Source of the DNA: Gammaproteobacteria bacterium
GTDB lineage: Bacteria > Gemmatimonadota > Gemmatimonadetes > Longimicrobiales > Gaopeijiaceae
Direction of reading: 5' to 3'
NCBI GenBank assembly: GCA_009843625.1
Contig: VYDD01000116.1
Location: 1-5,792, forward strand
Length of the DNA stretch: 5,792 bases
Shown here: in pieces, positions 1-5,208 of the stretch
Numbering within the stretch: position 1 is the first letter of the stretch
Layout of the letters: every line of letters begins with the position of its first letter
Translations under genes and position numbers: made by a program
Notes under the pieces: generated by a model
Told to the model about the DNA's origin: nothing
The model's database searches: none
Seen by the model: the letters and a program-made list of their open reading frames with translations, nothing else

Positions 1-928
1 GTATCGAACCCAATACCGTCTTACGCTCCTGCTCGCCGCCGCCATCGCCCTGGGGTGTGGCGGGGACGACGTGGTGGAGCCGCCGGTCGCGACCAGCGCC
101 GTGGTGGTCCCCGCCGCGGTGAACCTGGTCGCGCTGCAGGAACGGGCCGGCTTCCAGGCGACCATCCATGACCAGAACGGACAGGTCATGCCGGGCGCCC
201 CAGTCACCTGGTCGACCAGCGACCCGTCGGTCGTCACGGTGGACGCTACCGGCACGGCCGTCTCGGTCGGCAACGGGCGCGCCCAGATCGCCGCCGCAAG
301 CGGGAACGCCATGGCATCCGCCTCCGTCGTCGTCGCGCAGCGCGGCGCGGTGGTCGAAGTCGACTGGGGTGGCCCCCGCCTCCTTCTCGGCGACTCTGTG
401 CAAGCGACCCTCCCGGTAGCCAACGACCCGAACGGACATCGCGTCGCCCCGGCCCGCGTCACCTGGACCACCACCGACCCCGCAGTCGCCACCATCGACC
501 CTGAAGGATGGGTGCGCGCGGTCGGGCCGGGACAGGTCCGCATCGGGGTCGACGTCGGCGGCTTCGTCGCCGCACAGGATTATTCCGTGGAACTCGACCC
601 AGGCTTTCTCGAAATCGCATTGACCCTGCCACCGAACGCCCACGACATCGGCGCCCATCTCATCATCGAAGTGCCCACCGACATCCCCGGCATCGATGGC
701 CCTGCCATCGACTCCCTGCGCGCCGCGGACTATGAACTGTACCGCTCCCGCGCCACCACTCCGACCCAGGTCATCATCGCCGGATCCCTCTCCTCAGGCC
801 CGGTTCTCGAGTTCTGGGTGCCCCACCGTCCCCTCCTCGCCCGGTACCGCGTAGAACTGTTGCAAGTCGCGGGAGAGGACTATGCCCTCAGGGACCTTGC
901 GGGCTATTCCGCTCTGATCACGCCCTGA
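1..928 (+). CDS. Big2-domain (bacterial Ig-like) secreted lipoprotein, 5' end at window edge
   Basis: The open frame has complete codons from position 2 and stops with TGA at 926-928. It begins with a basic stretch (YRTQYR), then a hydrophobic run ending in the lipobox A-L-G-C (Cys codon 56-58). It is therefore a signal-peptidase-II lipoprotein, and the in-frame GTG at 71 lies after the lipid-acceptor Cys and is not the start. Base 1 is g followed by tat, so it could be the last base of an ATG just outside the window. Two Big2-like repeats follow: about 92-334 (VTWSTSDPSVVTVD, then a GNGRAQI strand) and about 344-598 (VTWTTTDPAVATID, then GPGQVRI). Such domains are beta-sandwiches of surface or adhesive proteins. 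The last ~108 residues (602-925) form another beta-rich segment of no named family, ending LRDLAGYSALITP. No enzymatic motif is visible, so the role is probably cell-surface binding or structure. Confidence 0.85.
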   Translation, partial: YRTQYRLTLLLAAAIALGCGGDDVVEPPVATSAVVVPAAVNLVALQERAGFQATIHDQNGQVMPGAPVTWSTSDPSVVTVDATGTAVSVGNGRAQIAAASGNAMASASVVVAQRGAVVEVDWGGPRLLLGDSVQATLPVANDPNGHRVAPARVTWTTTDPAVATIDPEGWVRAVGPGQVRIGVDVGGFVAAQDYSVELDPGFLEIALTLPPNAHDIGAHLIIEVPTDIPGIDGPAIDSLRAADYELYRSRATTPTQVIIAGSLSSGPVLEFWVPHRPLLARYRVELLQVAGEDYALRDLAGYSALITP

Positions 929-1019
929 GCGCTCCGCCACCGATCATCGCATTTTCCCATGGCGCCGCCCGGGCTCCGGTGCCACGTTTGAATCCGAGGT
1001 GCCGCACACAAGGGCATTG

Positions 1020-1041
1020 GATCGAGCTGGCTCTCTCGATC
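1020..1041. repeat. 7-bp inverted repeat in the intergenic region
   Basis: GATCGAG (1020-1026) and CTCGATC (1035-1041) are perfect inverted copies separated by 8 nt. They lie in the 177-nt gap (929-1105) upstream of the coiled-coil gene, whose ATG is 65 nt downstream. There is no T tract after it, so it is not an intrinsic terminator. It could be an operator or a chance palindrome. Apart from this repeat and the ribosome-binding site at 1096-1101, nothing else recognisable is in that gap. Confidence 0.25.
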
Positions 1042-1105
1042 GGCGATCAAGGTTCTAGCACCTGCGTAACTCCGTCCGCGACTTGAACCTTGAACAGGAG
1101 GACGC

Positions 1106-1414
1106 ATGAAGCTGAGCCAGGAACTGATCGCCATCCTTGCCGTCGGCGTAACGCTGACGGGCCTGCAGATGACCCTGTTCTTCAGCCTGCGCGGGGAGAT
1201 GGCGAGCATGGAGATCCGCCTGCGCGGGGAGATGAACGACCTGCGCGAAGAGATGCGCGGGGAGATGAGCGACTTGCGCGCCGAGATGCGCGGCGAAATG
1301 AACGTCCTTCGGGAAGACGTCCGCCACGACATCGACGCCATCAGGATCGACATCCGAGACATCCGCGAGCACGTCCGCCCCTTGCGCGACAAGCGGCTCG
1401 TACACGCTGCGTGA
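1106..1414 (+). CDS. Small membrane-anchored hendecad coiled-coil protein
   Basis: This encodes 102 residues. The ATG at 1106 is preceded by a strong AGGAGG (1096-1101) with a 4-nt spacer. Residues ~7-27 are a single hydrophobic segment (LIAILAVGVTLTGLQMTLFF), probably an uncleaved membrane anchor. The rest is a charged amphipathic helix made of six consecutive 11-residue units starting at residues 28, 39, 50, 61, 72 and 83. The first four follow the pattern (L/M)RGEM..(M/L).., with Arg and Glu at fixed positions. Strict 11-residue spacing of hydrophobic positions predicts a straight or right-handed (hendecad) coiled coil and oligomerisation. The tail RLVHAA leaves the pattern. I recognise no named family or function. 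The gene stands alone on its strand and converges on the soxCD-like pair, with 42 nt between stop codons. Confidence 0.85.
   Translation: MKLSQELIAILAVGVTLTGLQMTLFFSLRGEMASMEIRLRGEMNDLREEMRGEMSDLRAEMRGEMNVLREDVRHDIDAIRIDIRDIREHVRPLRDKRLVHAA
1187..1384 (+). repeat. 33-nt tandem repeat encoding six hendecads
   Basis: Six in-frame 33-nt units start at 1187, 1220, 1253, 1286, 1319 and 1352. The first four share a near-identical core, ctgcgcggggagatg or atgcgcggggagatg, with third-base changes in unit four (cgcggcgaaatg). The last two are diverged and keep only the hydrophobic and Arg/Asp pattern. The conserved DNA of units 1-3 suggests fairly recent duplication, and the repeat number may vary between strains. 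Confidence 0.8.
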
Positions 1415-1456
1415 ACGTGAAGGCGCCGCCCGCGTCCCGCTGAAAGGGACTTTCCG

Positions 1457-2026
1457 CTACCGGATGACGCTGCCTCCCGTCCGGTCATCGGGCACGAAGC
1501 GGTCCCGATACGGCATCTCGATGGCCGGCAGCGTCTCGGCGTTCATCACCGCGTCCTCGGGCACGAGGTCGTTCAGGTAGAGGATGTACGCGATCACGGC
1601 GTAGGTCTCGTCCGCGGTCATGGTGCCGGGGGTGAGCTGGGGCATCGCCTTTACGGTGTAGTCGTAGAGAGTGGTGGCATAGGGCCAGTAGCCGCCGACG
1701 GTGCGGCCGGCGGGCCACTCCTCCCACGGCTCCTGCGTTACCAGCACATCGTTGGGCCCCTCGGTGCCGGTGGGGCCGTGGCAGGCGATGCATTGCGCGA
1801 GGTAGATCTGTTCGCCCTCGGCGACTGTGCCGCTTCCGGGCGGCAGACCCTCCCCGTCGGGCTTCACGTCGATGTCCCACATGGCGACGCGCTCAGCCGA
1901 CGCCGGGCTGCCGAAGCCGAAACGCTCCGGGGGCTCGGCACCGTCAGCAGAAGCCCCGGCCGACGAAGACCCGGCGGGCGCGCAGCCGACGGCCAGGACC
2001 ATGGTCGCCAGCGCGAGCCGCCTCAT
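1457..2026 (-). CDS. soxD: SoxD-like monoheme cytochrome c lipoprotein (electron acceptor subunit)
   Basis: This encodes 189 residues from the ATG at 2026; the stop is TAG at 1457-1459. The start is chosen because it puts MRRLALATMVLAVGC at the N-terminus, a lipoprotein signal with lipid Cys15, and because it sits 6 nt after GGGAGA on the minus strand. Starting earlier, at 2077, would bury the signal. After a Ser/Ala/Gly-rich linker come the SoxD-type strings MWDIDVKPDGEGLPPGSGT (~49-67), the c-type heme site C79-I-A-C-H83, VGGYWPYATTLYDY (~100-113), the likely axial ligand Met118 in KAMPQLTPG, and an AVIAYILYLND helix. Classical SoxD as I know it is diheme and about twice as long; here only one CxxCH is present. 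It overlaps the soxC-like gene by 4 nt (ATGA) and would take electrons from that Mo subunit at the periplasmic membrane face. It could equally be called SorB-like; the family is clear, the exact substrate is not. Confidence 0.88.
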   Translation of the reverse strand: MRRLALATMVLAVGCAPAGSSSAGASADGAEPPERFGFGSPASAERVAMWDIDVKPDGEGLPPGSGTVAEGEQIYLAQCIACHGPTGTEGPNDVLVTQEPWEEWPAGRTVGGYWPYATTLYDYTVKAMPQLTPGTMTADETYAVIAYILYLNDLVPEDAVMNAETLPAIEMPYRDRFVPDDRTGGSVIR

Positions 2027-2038
2027 ACCAGGTCTCCC
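2023..2038 (-). promoter_or_regulatory. ATGA start/stop overlap and internal ribosome-binding site of the cytochrome gene
   Basis: On the minus strand the TGA of the Mo-subunit gene (2025-2023) overlaps the ATG of the cytochrome gene (2026-2024). A GGGAGA lies at 2038-2033 inside the upstream coding sequence, 6 nt before the ATG. This is a classic translational-coupling arrangement and implies equimolar synthesis of the two subunits. Confidence 0.8.
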
Positions 2039-3288
2039 AGGCCGAAGGTGACGGTACCGTTGGACCCGACCTTCCAAACCCTCTGGTGATTGTGGTGGTA
2101 CGACGTGCGCTCGCCGCGCGCCTCCCAGAGCTGCTGCACCGTGGGCTGCACGTAGCCGGTCTCGTCGAGCGCGCGGCTGATCAGCAGGCTTTCGCTGCCG
2201 TCCCAGTTCCAGAGATGGCGGAAGCGGACCGTCGACTTGGGCAGGATGGGCTCCTGAAGCTCGGCCTCGGTCCAGCTACGGCCGCCGTCGGTGCTGATGT
2301 CGACGCGTGTGATGCGCCCGCGTCCCGTCCACGCGAGCCCCTGGACCTCCCACCATCCCGGCTCGGGCAGCGTGTAGGGATACGCGGGGAAGGTGATGGT
2401 GGACTTGGCGTCCATGAAGAAGCTGAACTGGCGGGAAAGGCCGCCTTTGAGCGGGTCGGTGTAGCGGGAGGTCTCGTCGCGGGTCATGGTCGGGCGGTCG
2501 GTGACTTCGATGCGCCGCAGCCACTTGACGCTGGCGTTGCCCTCCCATCCGGGCAGGAGCAGACGCAGCGGGTACCCCTGCTCGGGACGGATGGCCTCGC
2601 CGTTCTGCCCGTAGGCGAGAAGGGCGTCGTCCATGATCTTCTCCATGGGCACGCTGCGCGACATGACGGCGGCGTCGGCGCCCTCGGCCAGGATCCAGGT
2701 CGCGGCCGGGTCGGCGCCCACCTCGTTCAGGATGGTCTTGACCGGGACGCCCACCCACTCGCTGGTGCTGAGCAGCCCGTCGAGGGCCTGGGGGGTGATC
2801 TCGACCGGCATGCGCTCGCGATTGTACGCCCCGCCCCCGTTTCCGGAGCACTCGAGGAAATAGGTGCGCGCCACCGACGGATAGCGCTTCAGGTCCGCCA
2901 TCGAGAAGACCATCGGGCGCTCGACCATCCCGTGCACCAGCAGCTCGTGACGGCCCGCGCGGATGTCGGGGATGCCGGCGTGATGCCGCTCGAAGTGCAG
3001 GTCCGCCGGCGTGATGGTGCCCTGCAGCTCCTGCAGCGGGCTGCGCGACGAACTGGAGAGCGTCTGCGAGCGAGTGAGGCGCCTGGGGCGTTCCTCGGGC
3101 GCGCGCACGCCCACCTCGGAAGTGAAGCGGCCCGGGACCTTGGTGGGGTCGTCGGGCGGCGTCGGGGCCTCCTGCGCGACCAGCTTGACGGCGTCGGCCT
3201 TCGTCTTGATCAGGCCCGCGGCCACGGCCCCGGAAGTAGCGGCGATCCAGGTGCGGCGAGAGATGGGGGAGCGGCTGTTCGATGCCAT
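2023..3288 (-). CDS. soxC: SoxC-like sulfur (sulfane/sulfite) dehydrogenase, molybdopterin subunit
   Basis: This encodes 421 residues, close to the usual SoxC length. The N-terminus carries a twin-arginine signal (SRRTWIAATSGAVAAG, Arg11-Arg12), so the folded cofactor-loaded enzyme is exported by Tat. The oxidoreductase Mo-binding domain covers ~90-265, with HGMVERPMVFSMADLKRYP (~119-137), the Mo-ligand Cys147 in FLECSGNGG, SEWVGVPVKTILNEVG (~176-191) and GYPLRLLLPGWEGNASVKWL (~238-257). The Mo-co dimerisation domain covers ~285-415, with VDISTDGGRSWTEAEL and a C-terminal ARGERTSYHHNHQRVWKV that matches the SoxC type. Cys147 is the only cysteine. Classical sulfite oxidases have Arg-Arg after CxGN; here it is Gly-Gly (151-152), which favours SoxC over a vertebrate/plant-type sulfite oxidase. 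GGAGGG at 3302-3297 supports the start. The cytochrome partner overlaps its 3' end. It oxidises a reduced sulfur substrate in the periplasm; the substrate (protein-bound sulfane or free sulfite) is not decidable here. Confidence 0.92.
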   Translation of the reverse strand: MASNSRSPISRRTWIAATSGAVAAGLIKTKADAVKLVAQEAPTPPDDPTKVPGRFTSEVGVRAPEERPRRLTRSQTLSSSSRSPLQELQGTITPADLHFERHHAGIPDIRAGRHELLVHGMVERPMVFSMADLKRYPSVARTYFLECSGNGGGAYNRERMPVEITPQALDGLLSTSEWVGVPVKTILNEVGADPAATWILAEGADAAVMSRSVPMEKIMDDALLAYGQNGEAIRPEQGYPLRLLLPGWEGNASVKWLRRIEVTDRPTMTRDETSRYTDPLKGGLSRQFSFFMDAKSTITFPAYPYTLPEPGWWEVQGLAWTGRGRITRVDISTDGGRSWTEAELQEPILPKSTVRFRHLWNWDGSESLLISRALDETGYVQPTVQQLWEARGERTSYHHNHQRVWKVGSNGTVTFGLGDLV

Positions 3289-3296
3289 CTCAGGTT

Positions 3297-3302
3297 CCCT
3301 CC
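3297..3302 (-). promoter_or_regulatory. Ribosome-binding site of the soxC-like gene
   Basis: GGAGGG on the minus strand ends 8 nt before the ATG at 3288 and fixes that start, which also gives a complete Tat signal. Confidence 0.75.
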
Positions 3303-3331
3303 GAAGGGTGGTTTGCGATGCGACAGATCCT

Positions 3332-3347
3332 CGTAAGCCAGCCTACG
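3332..3347 (-). promoter_or_regulatory. Short hairpin in the soxC leader
   Basis: On the minus strand CGTAGG-CTGG-CTTACG can fold into a 6-bp stem (one G-T wobble) with a 4-nt loop. It lies in the 93-nt gap between the small membrane ORF and soxC, about 30 nt upstream of the soxC ribosome-binding site. There is no following T tract, so it is not an intrinsic terminator. It could be an operator half-site pair, an mRNA processing structure, or chance. Confidence 0.25.
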
Positions 3348-3381
3348 GCGGGAGGGACGGGGAGGCAAGGACGGGGGGCTC

Positions 3382-3534
3382 CTACGCCCGCCGGCGCCAT
3401 TCCCGCAGGAGATGCAGCACCATGAAGATCCCTACCACGAGCGCGAGGGTGTGGATGCCATCTCCCGTCGCCAGGCTGTGGATGACGACGGTCAGGGATG
3501 CCGCCAGGCCGATATATATGAACCTTTGCGACAA
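3382..3534 (-). CDS. Candidate 50-residue two-helix membrane protein upstream of soxC
   Basis: This short minus-strand frame ends at TAG (3384-3382). It encodes two hydrophobic helices: RFIYIGLAASLTVVIHSLA and, after a short ATGDG turn, IHTLALVVGIFMVLHLL, closed by a strongly basic REWRRRA tail. The basic C-terminus predicts that this end is cytoplasmic (positive-inside rule). Codons end mostly in G or C, as in the neighbouring genes. The best start is TTG at 3534 (M-SQRF); no ATG or GTG precedes the first helix and no good ribosome-binding site is visible, which is the main doubt. The frame stays open upstream to a TGA at 3591-3589. It lies 93 nt upstream of soxC on the same strand, so it may be the first gene of that transcript. 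No family is recognised, and a role as membrane partner of the enzyme would be a guess. Confidence 0.5.
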   Translation of the reverse strand: MSQRFIYIGLAASLTVVIHSLATGDGIHTLALVVGIFMVLHLLREWRRRA

Positions 3535-3627
3535 TACTGGTCGTGCGGTAATCTCTATAGTAGCGCCCGCCGGTGTCGCGCGTGTGACTCAACCACCACT
3601 CAACGCTACTCCATCAGGGAGGCCAGG
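3535..3627. promoter_or_regulatory. Divergent promoter region (tentative)
   Basis: This gap separates the minus-strand soxC side from the plus-strand membrane pair. It contains an AT-rich pocket rare in this DNA: ctctatagtag at 3553-3563. On the plus strand TATAGT (3556-3561) matches 5 of 6 bases of a sigma-70 -10 box. On the minus strand the overlapping TACTAT (3562-3557) is a weaker match. No -35 box sits at the usual 16-18 nt on either strand; TTGCGA (3526-3531) and the minus-strand TTGAGT (3592-3587) are both too distant. The location suits a shared promoter, but the boxes are weak. Confidence 0.3.
3617..3622 (+). promoter_or_regulatory. Ribosome-binding site deciding the start at 3628
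   Basis: GGGAGG lies 5 nt before the ATG at 3628. The frame is open further upstream to 3412, but that extension is charged, low-complexity sequence antisense to the candidate small membrane gene. This site therefore sets the true start. Confidence 0.75.
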
Positions 3628-3897
3628 ATGAAAGAGCGGTCGAAACCAGCCCAGACGTTCTATGTAGCGAGCTGCCTCTTCGGCCTCCTCACCGCCTTCA
3701 ACATGATGCTCTCGACGATGGAGCCCGGCGGGCTGGCGCTGCTTGTGTTCGGTCTGGCAACCGGCCTCACCGGCGGCACCCTCCTCCTGGAGGCGGTGAA
3801 GAACTACCACCCCCCCGCCGGCAGCAGGATCAGCGGAGGCAAGTCGGGTCTGGCGCTCGGGGGTCTTGCGTTCATCGTCATGATCATCGGAGGGTGA
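3628..3897 (+). CDS. Small three-helix membrane protein of unknown function
   Basis: This encodes 89 residues from the ATG at 3628, with a good GGGAGG upstream; the stop is TGA at 3895-3897. After a short basic N-terminus (MKERSKPAQ) there are three likely membrane helices: ~10-29 (FYVASCLFGLLTAFNMMLS), ~34-55 (GGLALLVFGLATGLTGGTLL) and ~72-88 (KSGLALGGLAFIVMIIGG). A polar loop, EAVKNYHPPAGSRISGG, joins the last two. The helices are glycine-rich (GLATGLTGG, GLALGG), which allows close packing with each other or with a partner. The next gene starts 3 nt after the stop and its ribosome-binding site lies inside this gene's last codons, so the two are almost certainly co-translated. I recognise no family. 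The arrangement suggests a partner or accessory subunit of the larger membrane protein. Confidence 0.8.
   Translation: MKERSKPAQTFYVASCLFGLLTAFNMMLSTMEPGGLALLVFGLATGLTGGTLLLEAVKNYHPPAGSRISGGKSGLALGGLAFIVMIIGG
3889..3894 (+). promoter_or_regulatory. Ribosome-binding site within the end of the upstream gene
   Basis: GGAGGG, coding the final Gly-Gly of the 89-residue protein, lies 6 nt before the ATG at 3901. This supports that start (a second ATG follows at 3904) and coupled translation. Confidence 0.75.
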
Positions 3898-3900
3898 CCG

Positions 3901-5031
3901 ATGATGAACCGCTGGATCCTGTCGGCGGCGCGGATAGCGGCCACCGTTGCCGTTGTCGTGGTGCCGTTTGGTTACGCGATCACGGCGAATCACACCGACG
4001 TCCTGCTGGGAGTGGGTGGCGGGATCGGGGTCGGTGTGGCAGTTGTGTTCCGGGGAGGCTCGCAGAGCAGGCCCTGGATGGGCGTTCTGATCGGGTCGAT
4101 CGTCGGAATGGCCATCGCGCTGTTTGCCGGCGGGTTGTCCGGCGACGGATGGGACGGATGGGGAGTCACCGGCCCGTACACAATGGATTTCGCAGTCGGT
4201 TTGGTCGTCGGACTTGATCGGTACTCGATTTCCAGCTATCGGGACGTGACCCGGGAGACGCTCATTCTGGCCGTCTTGCTTACCCTGGGATTCTTCCCCG
4301 CTCACGTCGCGAATGGGATCCTTCTTGCCCTGCGGACGTCGGGCTTCTTTTCCTTCTACACACTGATCCTGGTACTACCCGTCATATTGACGCCGTGGAT
4401 CGCGTTGCCCGCCGGACTCCTGAGCTCCCGCGGCGAGGGATGGCACGACAGCCGTCCTCCGCTGCCGCTGATCCTCGGCGAGGTCGCCCTGGCGGCCCTG
4501 TTCGTCTTTCTGATGATCACCGGGACCTTGACGGAAGGCCGCGGTCTCGCGGGTTTTTCCATGGTGTTGGCAATCGCATATTACCTGGGCGTCTTTGGAA
4601 TAGTGCTGCCCGTGGGAATGTTTCTCCTGGGAAGGGCCGCCATCGGCTGGCTGCGGCCGCGGCTCCGCGTGTACGGCCAACTCATCGACTACCTGCGCGT
4701 CATGTGGGTTCCGATCGGCGGGTTTGCGGTCGGCTACCTGACGATCATCGTCGTTTTCTCCGGGTTCTACGGAATGTTGGAGCGCTTCAGCCCCGGTGCG
4801 TTTTCGGGTGTCGGGAACGGCGCCGGGATCACCGACTGGCTGTCCCTCTCGTTCTTCGCCGCGCTCGGCCAGGACTTCCTGACCGTTTCACCGGAGTCGA
4901 TCGGTGCGAGGGTGCTCGTCGGTGTCCACCTGATCCTCTCGGGGGGCTGGGCGGTCGTGCTGTTCGCGGCGGTGATGACGTCCATCGGGCCGAAGCTTGA
5001 GCGGATCGCGCGGCGCCAGAATCACCCCTGA
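3901..5031 (+). CDS. Multi-pass membrane protein with C-terminal ion-channel-like pore domain
   Basis: This encodes 376 residues. The first ~250 contain about eight hydrophobic segments (roughly 11-29, 34-50, 59-79, 93-106, 119-145, 152-175, 189-209, 217-246), including glycine-zipper-like runs (GVGGGIGVGV, GVLIGSIVGM). No family is recognised for that part. Residues ~266-360 look like a bacterial Ion_trans_2 (two-TM/P-loop) pore. They comprise an outer helix MWVPIGGFAVGYLTIIVVF, the turret-like ERFSPGAFSG (~294-303), a pore-helix-like TDWLSLSFFAALG (~311-323), then QDFLTVSPESIGAR, and an inner helix VLVGVHLILSGGWAVVLFAA. The canonical K+ filter T-x-G-Y-G is not present; the equivalent spot reads A-L-G-Q-D. 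The protein ends in basic ERIARRQNHP. It forms a unit with the 89-residue gene upstream. The channel assignment rests on pattern recall, and a non-channel membrane protein remains possible. Confidence 0.8.
   Translation: MMNRWILSAARIAATVAVVVVPFGYAITANHTDVLLGVGGGIGVGVAVVFRGGSQSRPWMGVLIGSIVGMAIALFAGGLSGDGWDGWGVTGPYTMDFAVGLVVGLDRYSISSYRDVTRETLILAVLLTLGFFPAHVANGILLALRTSGFFSFYTLILVLPVILTPWIALPAGLLSSRGEGWHDSRPPLPLILGEVALAALFVFLMITGTLTEGRGLAGFSMVLAIAYYLGVFGIVLPVGMFLLGRAAIGWLRPRLRVYGQLIDYLRVMWVPIGGFAVGYLTIIVVFSGFYGMLERFSPGAFSGVGNGAGITDWLSLSFFAALGQDFLTVSPESIGARVLVGVHLILSGGWAVVLFAAVMTSIGPKLERIARRQNHP
4144..4161 (+). repeat. Perfect 9-bp tandem duplication
   Basis: GACGGATGG occurs twice head to tail (4144-4152 and 4153-4161), in frame. 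It encodes Asp-Gly-Trp twice in a GDGWDGWG loop between the third and fourth predicted membrane segments of the large membrane protein. Confidence 0.8.
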
Positions 5032-5034
5032 CGA

Positions 5035-5049
5035 GTCACCGAGGGTGAT
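5035..5049 (+). terminator. Weak hairpin just after the membrane-protein gene
   Basis: GTCACC-GAG-GGTGAT folds into a 5-bp perfect stem (TCACC/GGTGA) plus a wobble pair with a 3-nt loop, 3 nt after the stop codon. There is no T run after it, so it is at best a partial terminator or 3'-end stabiliser. The rest of the 177-nt gap up to 5208 shows no convincing promoter boxes. Confidence 0.25.
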
Positions 5050-5196
5050 CGCCAGCCGCGAAGTCCAATCACGCGGCAGGTAACGGACTCGCCCCATGGC
5101 AACCGGCGTTTGTCCCGCTCTCCCCTCTCGTGCAACCTTGCGCCCCGCCCGTCACATGCGAGCTTGCCAGGTATCGCCCTCATTCATCGCGCACCT

Positions 5197-5200
5197 GGAG
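5197..5200 (+). promoter_or_regulatory. Ribosome-binding site supporting the start at 5209
   Basis: GGAG, within cacctggagc, lies 8 nt before the ATG at 5209. It favours that start over the in-frame ATG at 5302. Confidence 0.55.
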
Positions 5201-5208
5201 CTGGTTCC

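Noticed and set aside
1415..1456. Possible bidirectional terminator between the convergent genes
   Set aside because: The only structure is GAAAG-GGA-CTTTC (1442-1454), a 5-bp AT-rich stem with no T tract; too weak to call.
904..1488. Minus-strand open frame over the coiled-coil gene (194 codons)
   Set aside because: Its repeated ISPRI/RSFIS pattern is just the reverse complement of the 33-nt hendecad repeats; the plus strand has the ribosome-binding site and a sensible membrane anchor.
2027..2077. Earlier start for the cytochrome (17 extra residues)
   Set aside because: It would put an Arg-rich segment before the signal peptide and lie wholly inside soxC; the ATG at 2026 has a ribosome-binding site and a perfect lipoprotein signal.
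2086..3336. Long plus-strand open frame opposite soxC (416 codons)
   Set aside because: It lies antisense to a clearly conserved molybdoenzyme and has the Arg/Gly/Ala/His-rich composition typical of GC-rich antisense shadows; no domain is recognisable.
3290..3592. 100-codon minus-strand frame ending next to soxC
   Set aside because: It overlaps the better 50-residue membrane frame, is Pro/Arg/His-rich without structure, and runs into the soxC ribosome-binding site.
3412..3627. N-terminal extension of the 89-residue membrane protein
   Set aside because: The extension is charged, low-complexity sequence antisense to the candidate minus-strand gene, while GGGAGG at 3617-3622 places the start at 3628.
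3589..4305. Minus-strand open frame opposite the membrane pair (238 codons)
   Set aside because: It has a highly polar His/Gln/Asp/Arg-rich composition, antisense to hydrophobic helices; no start signal or family is recognised.
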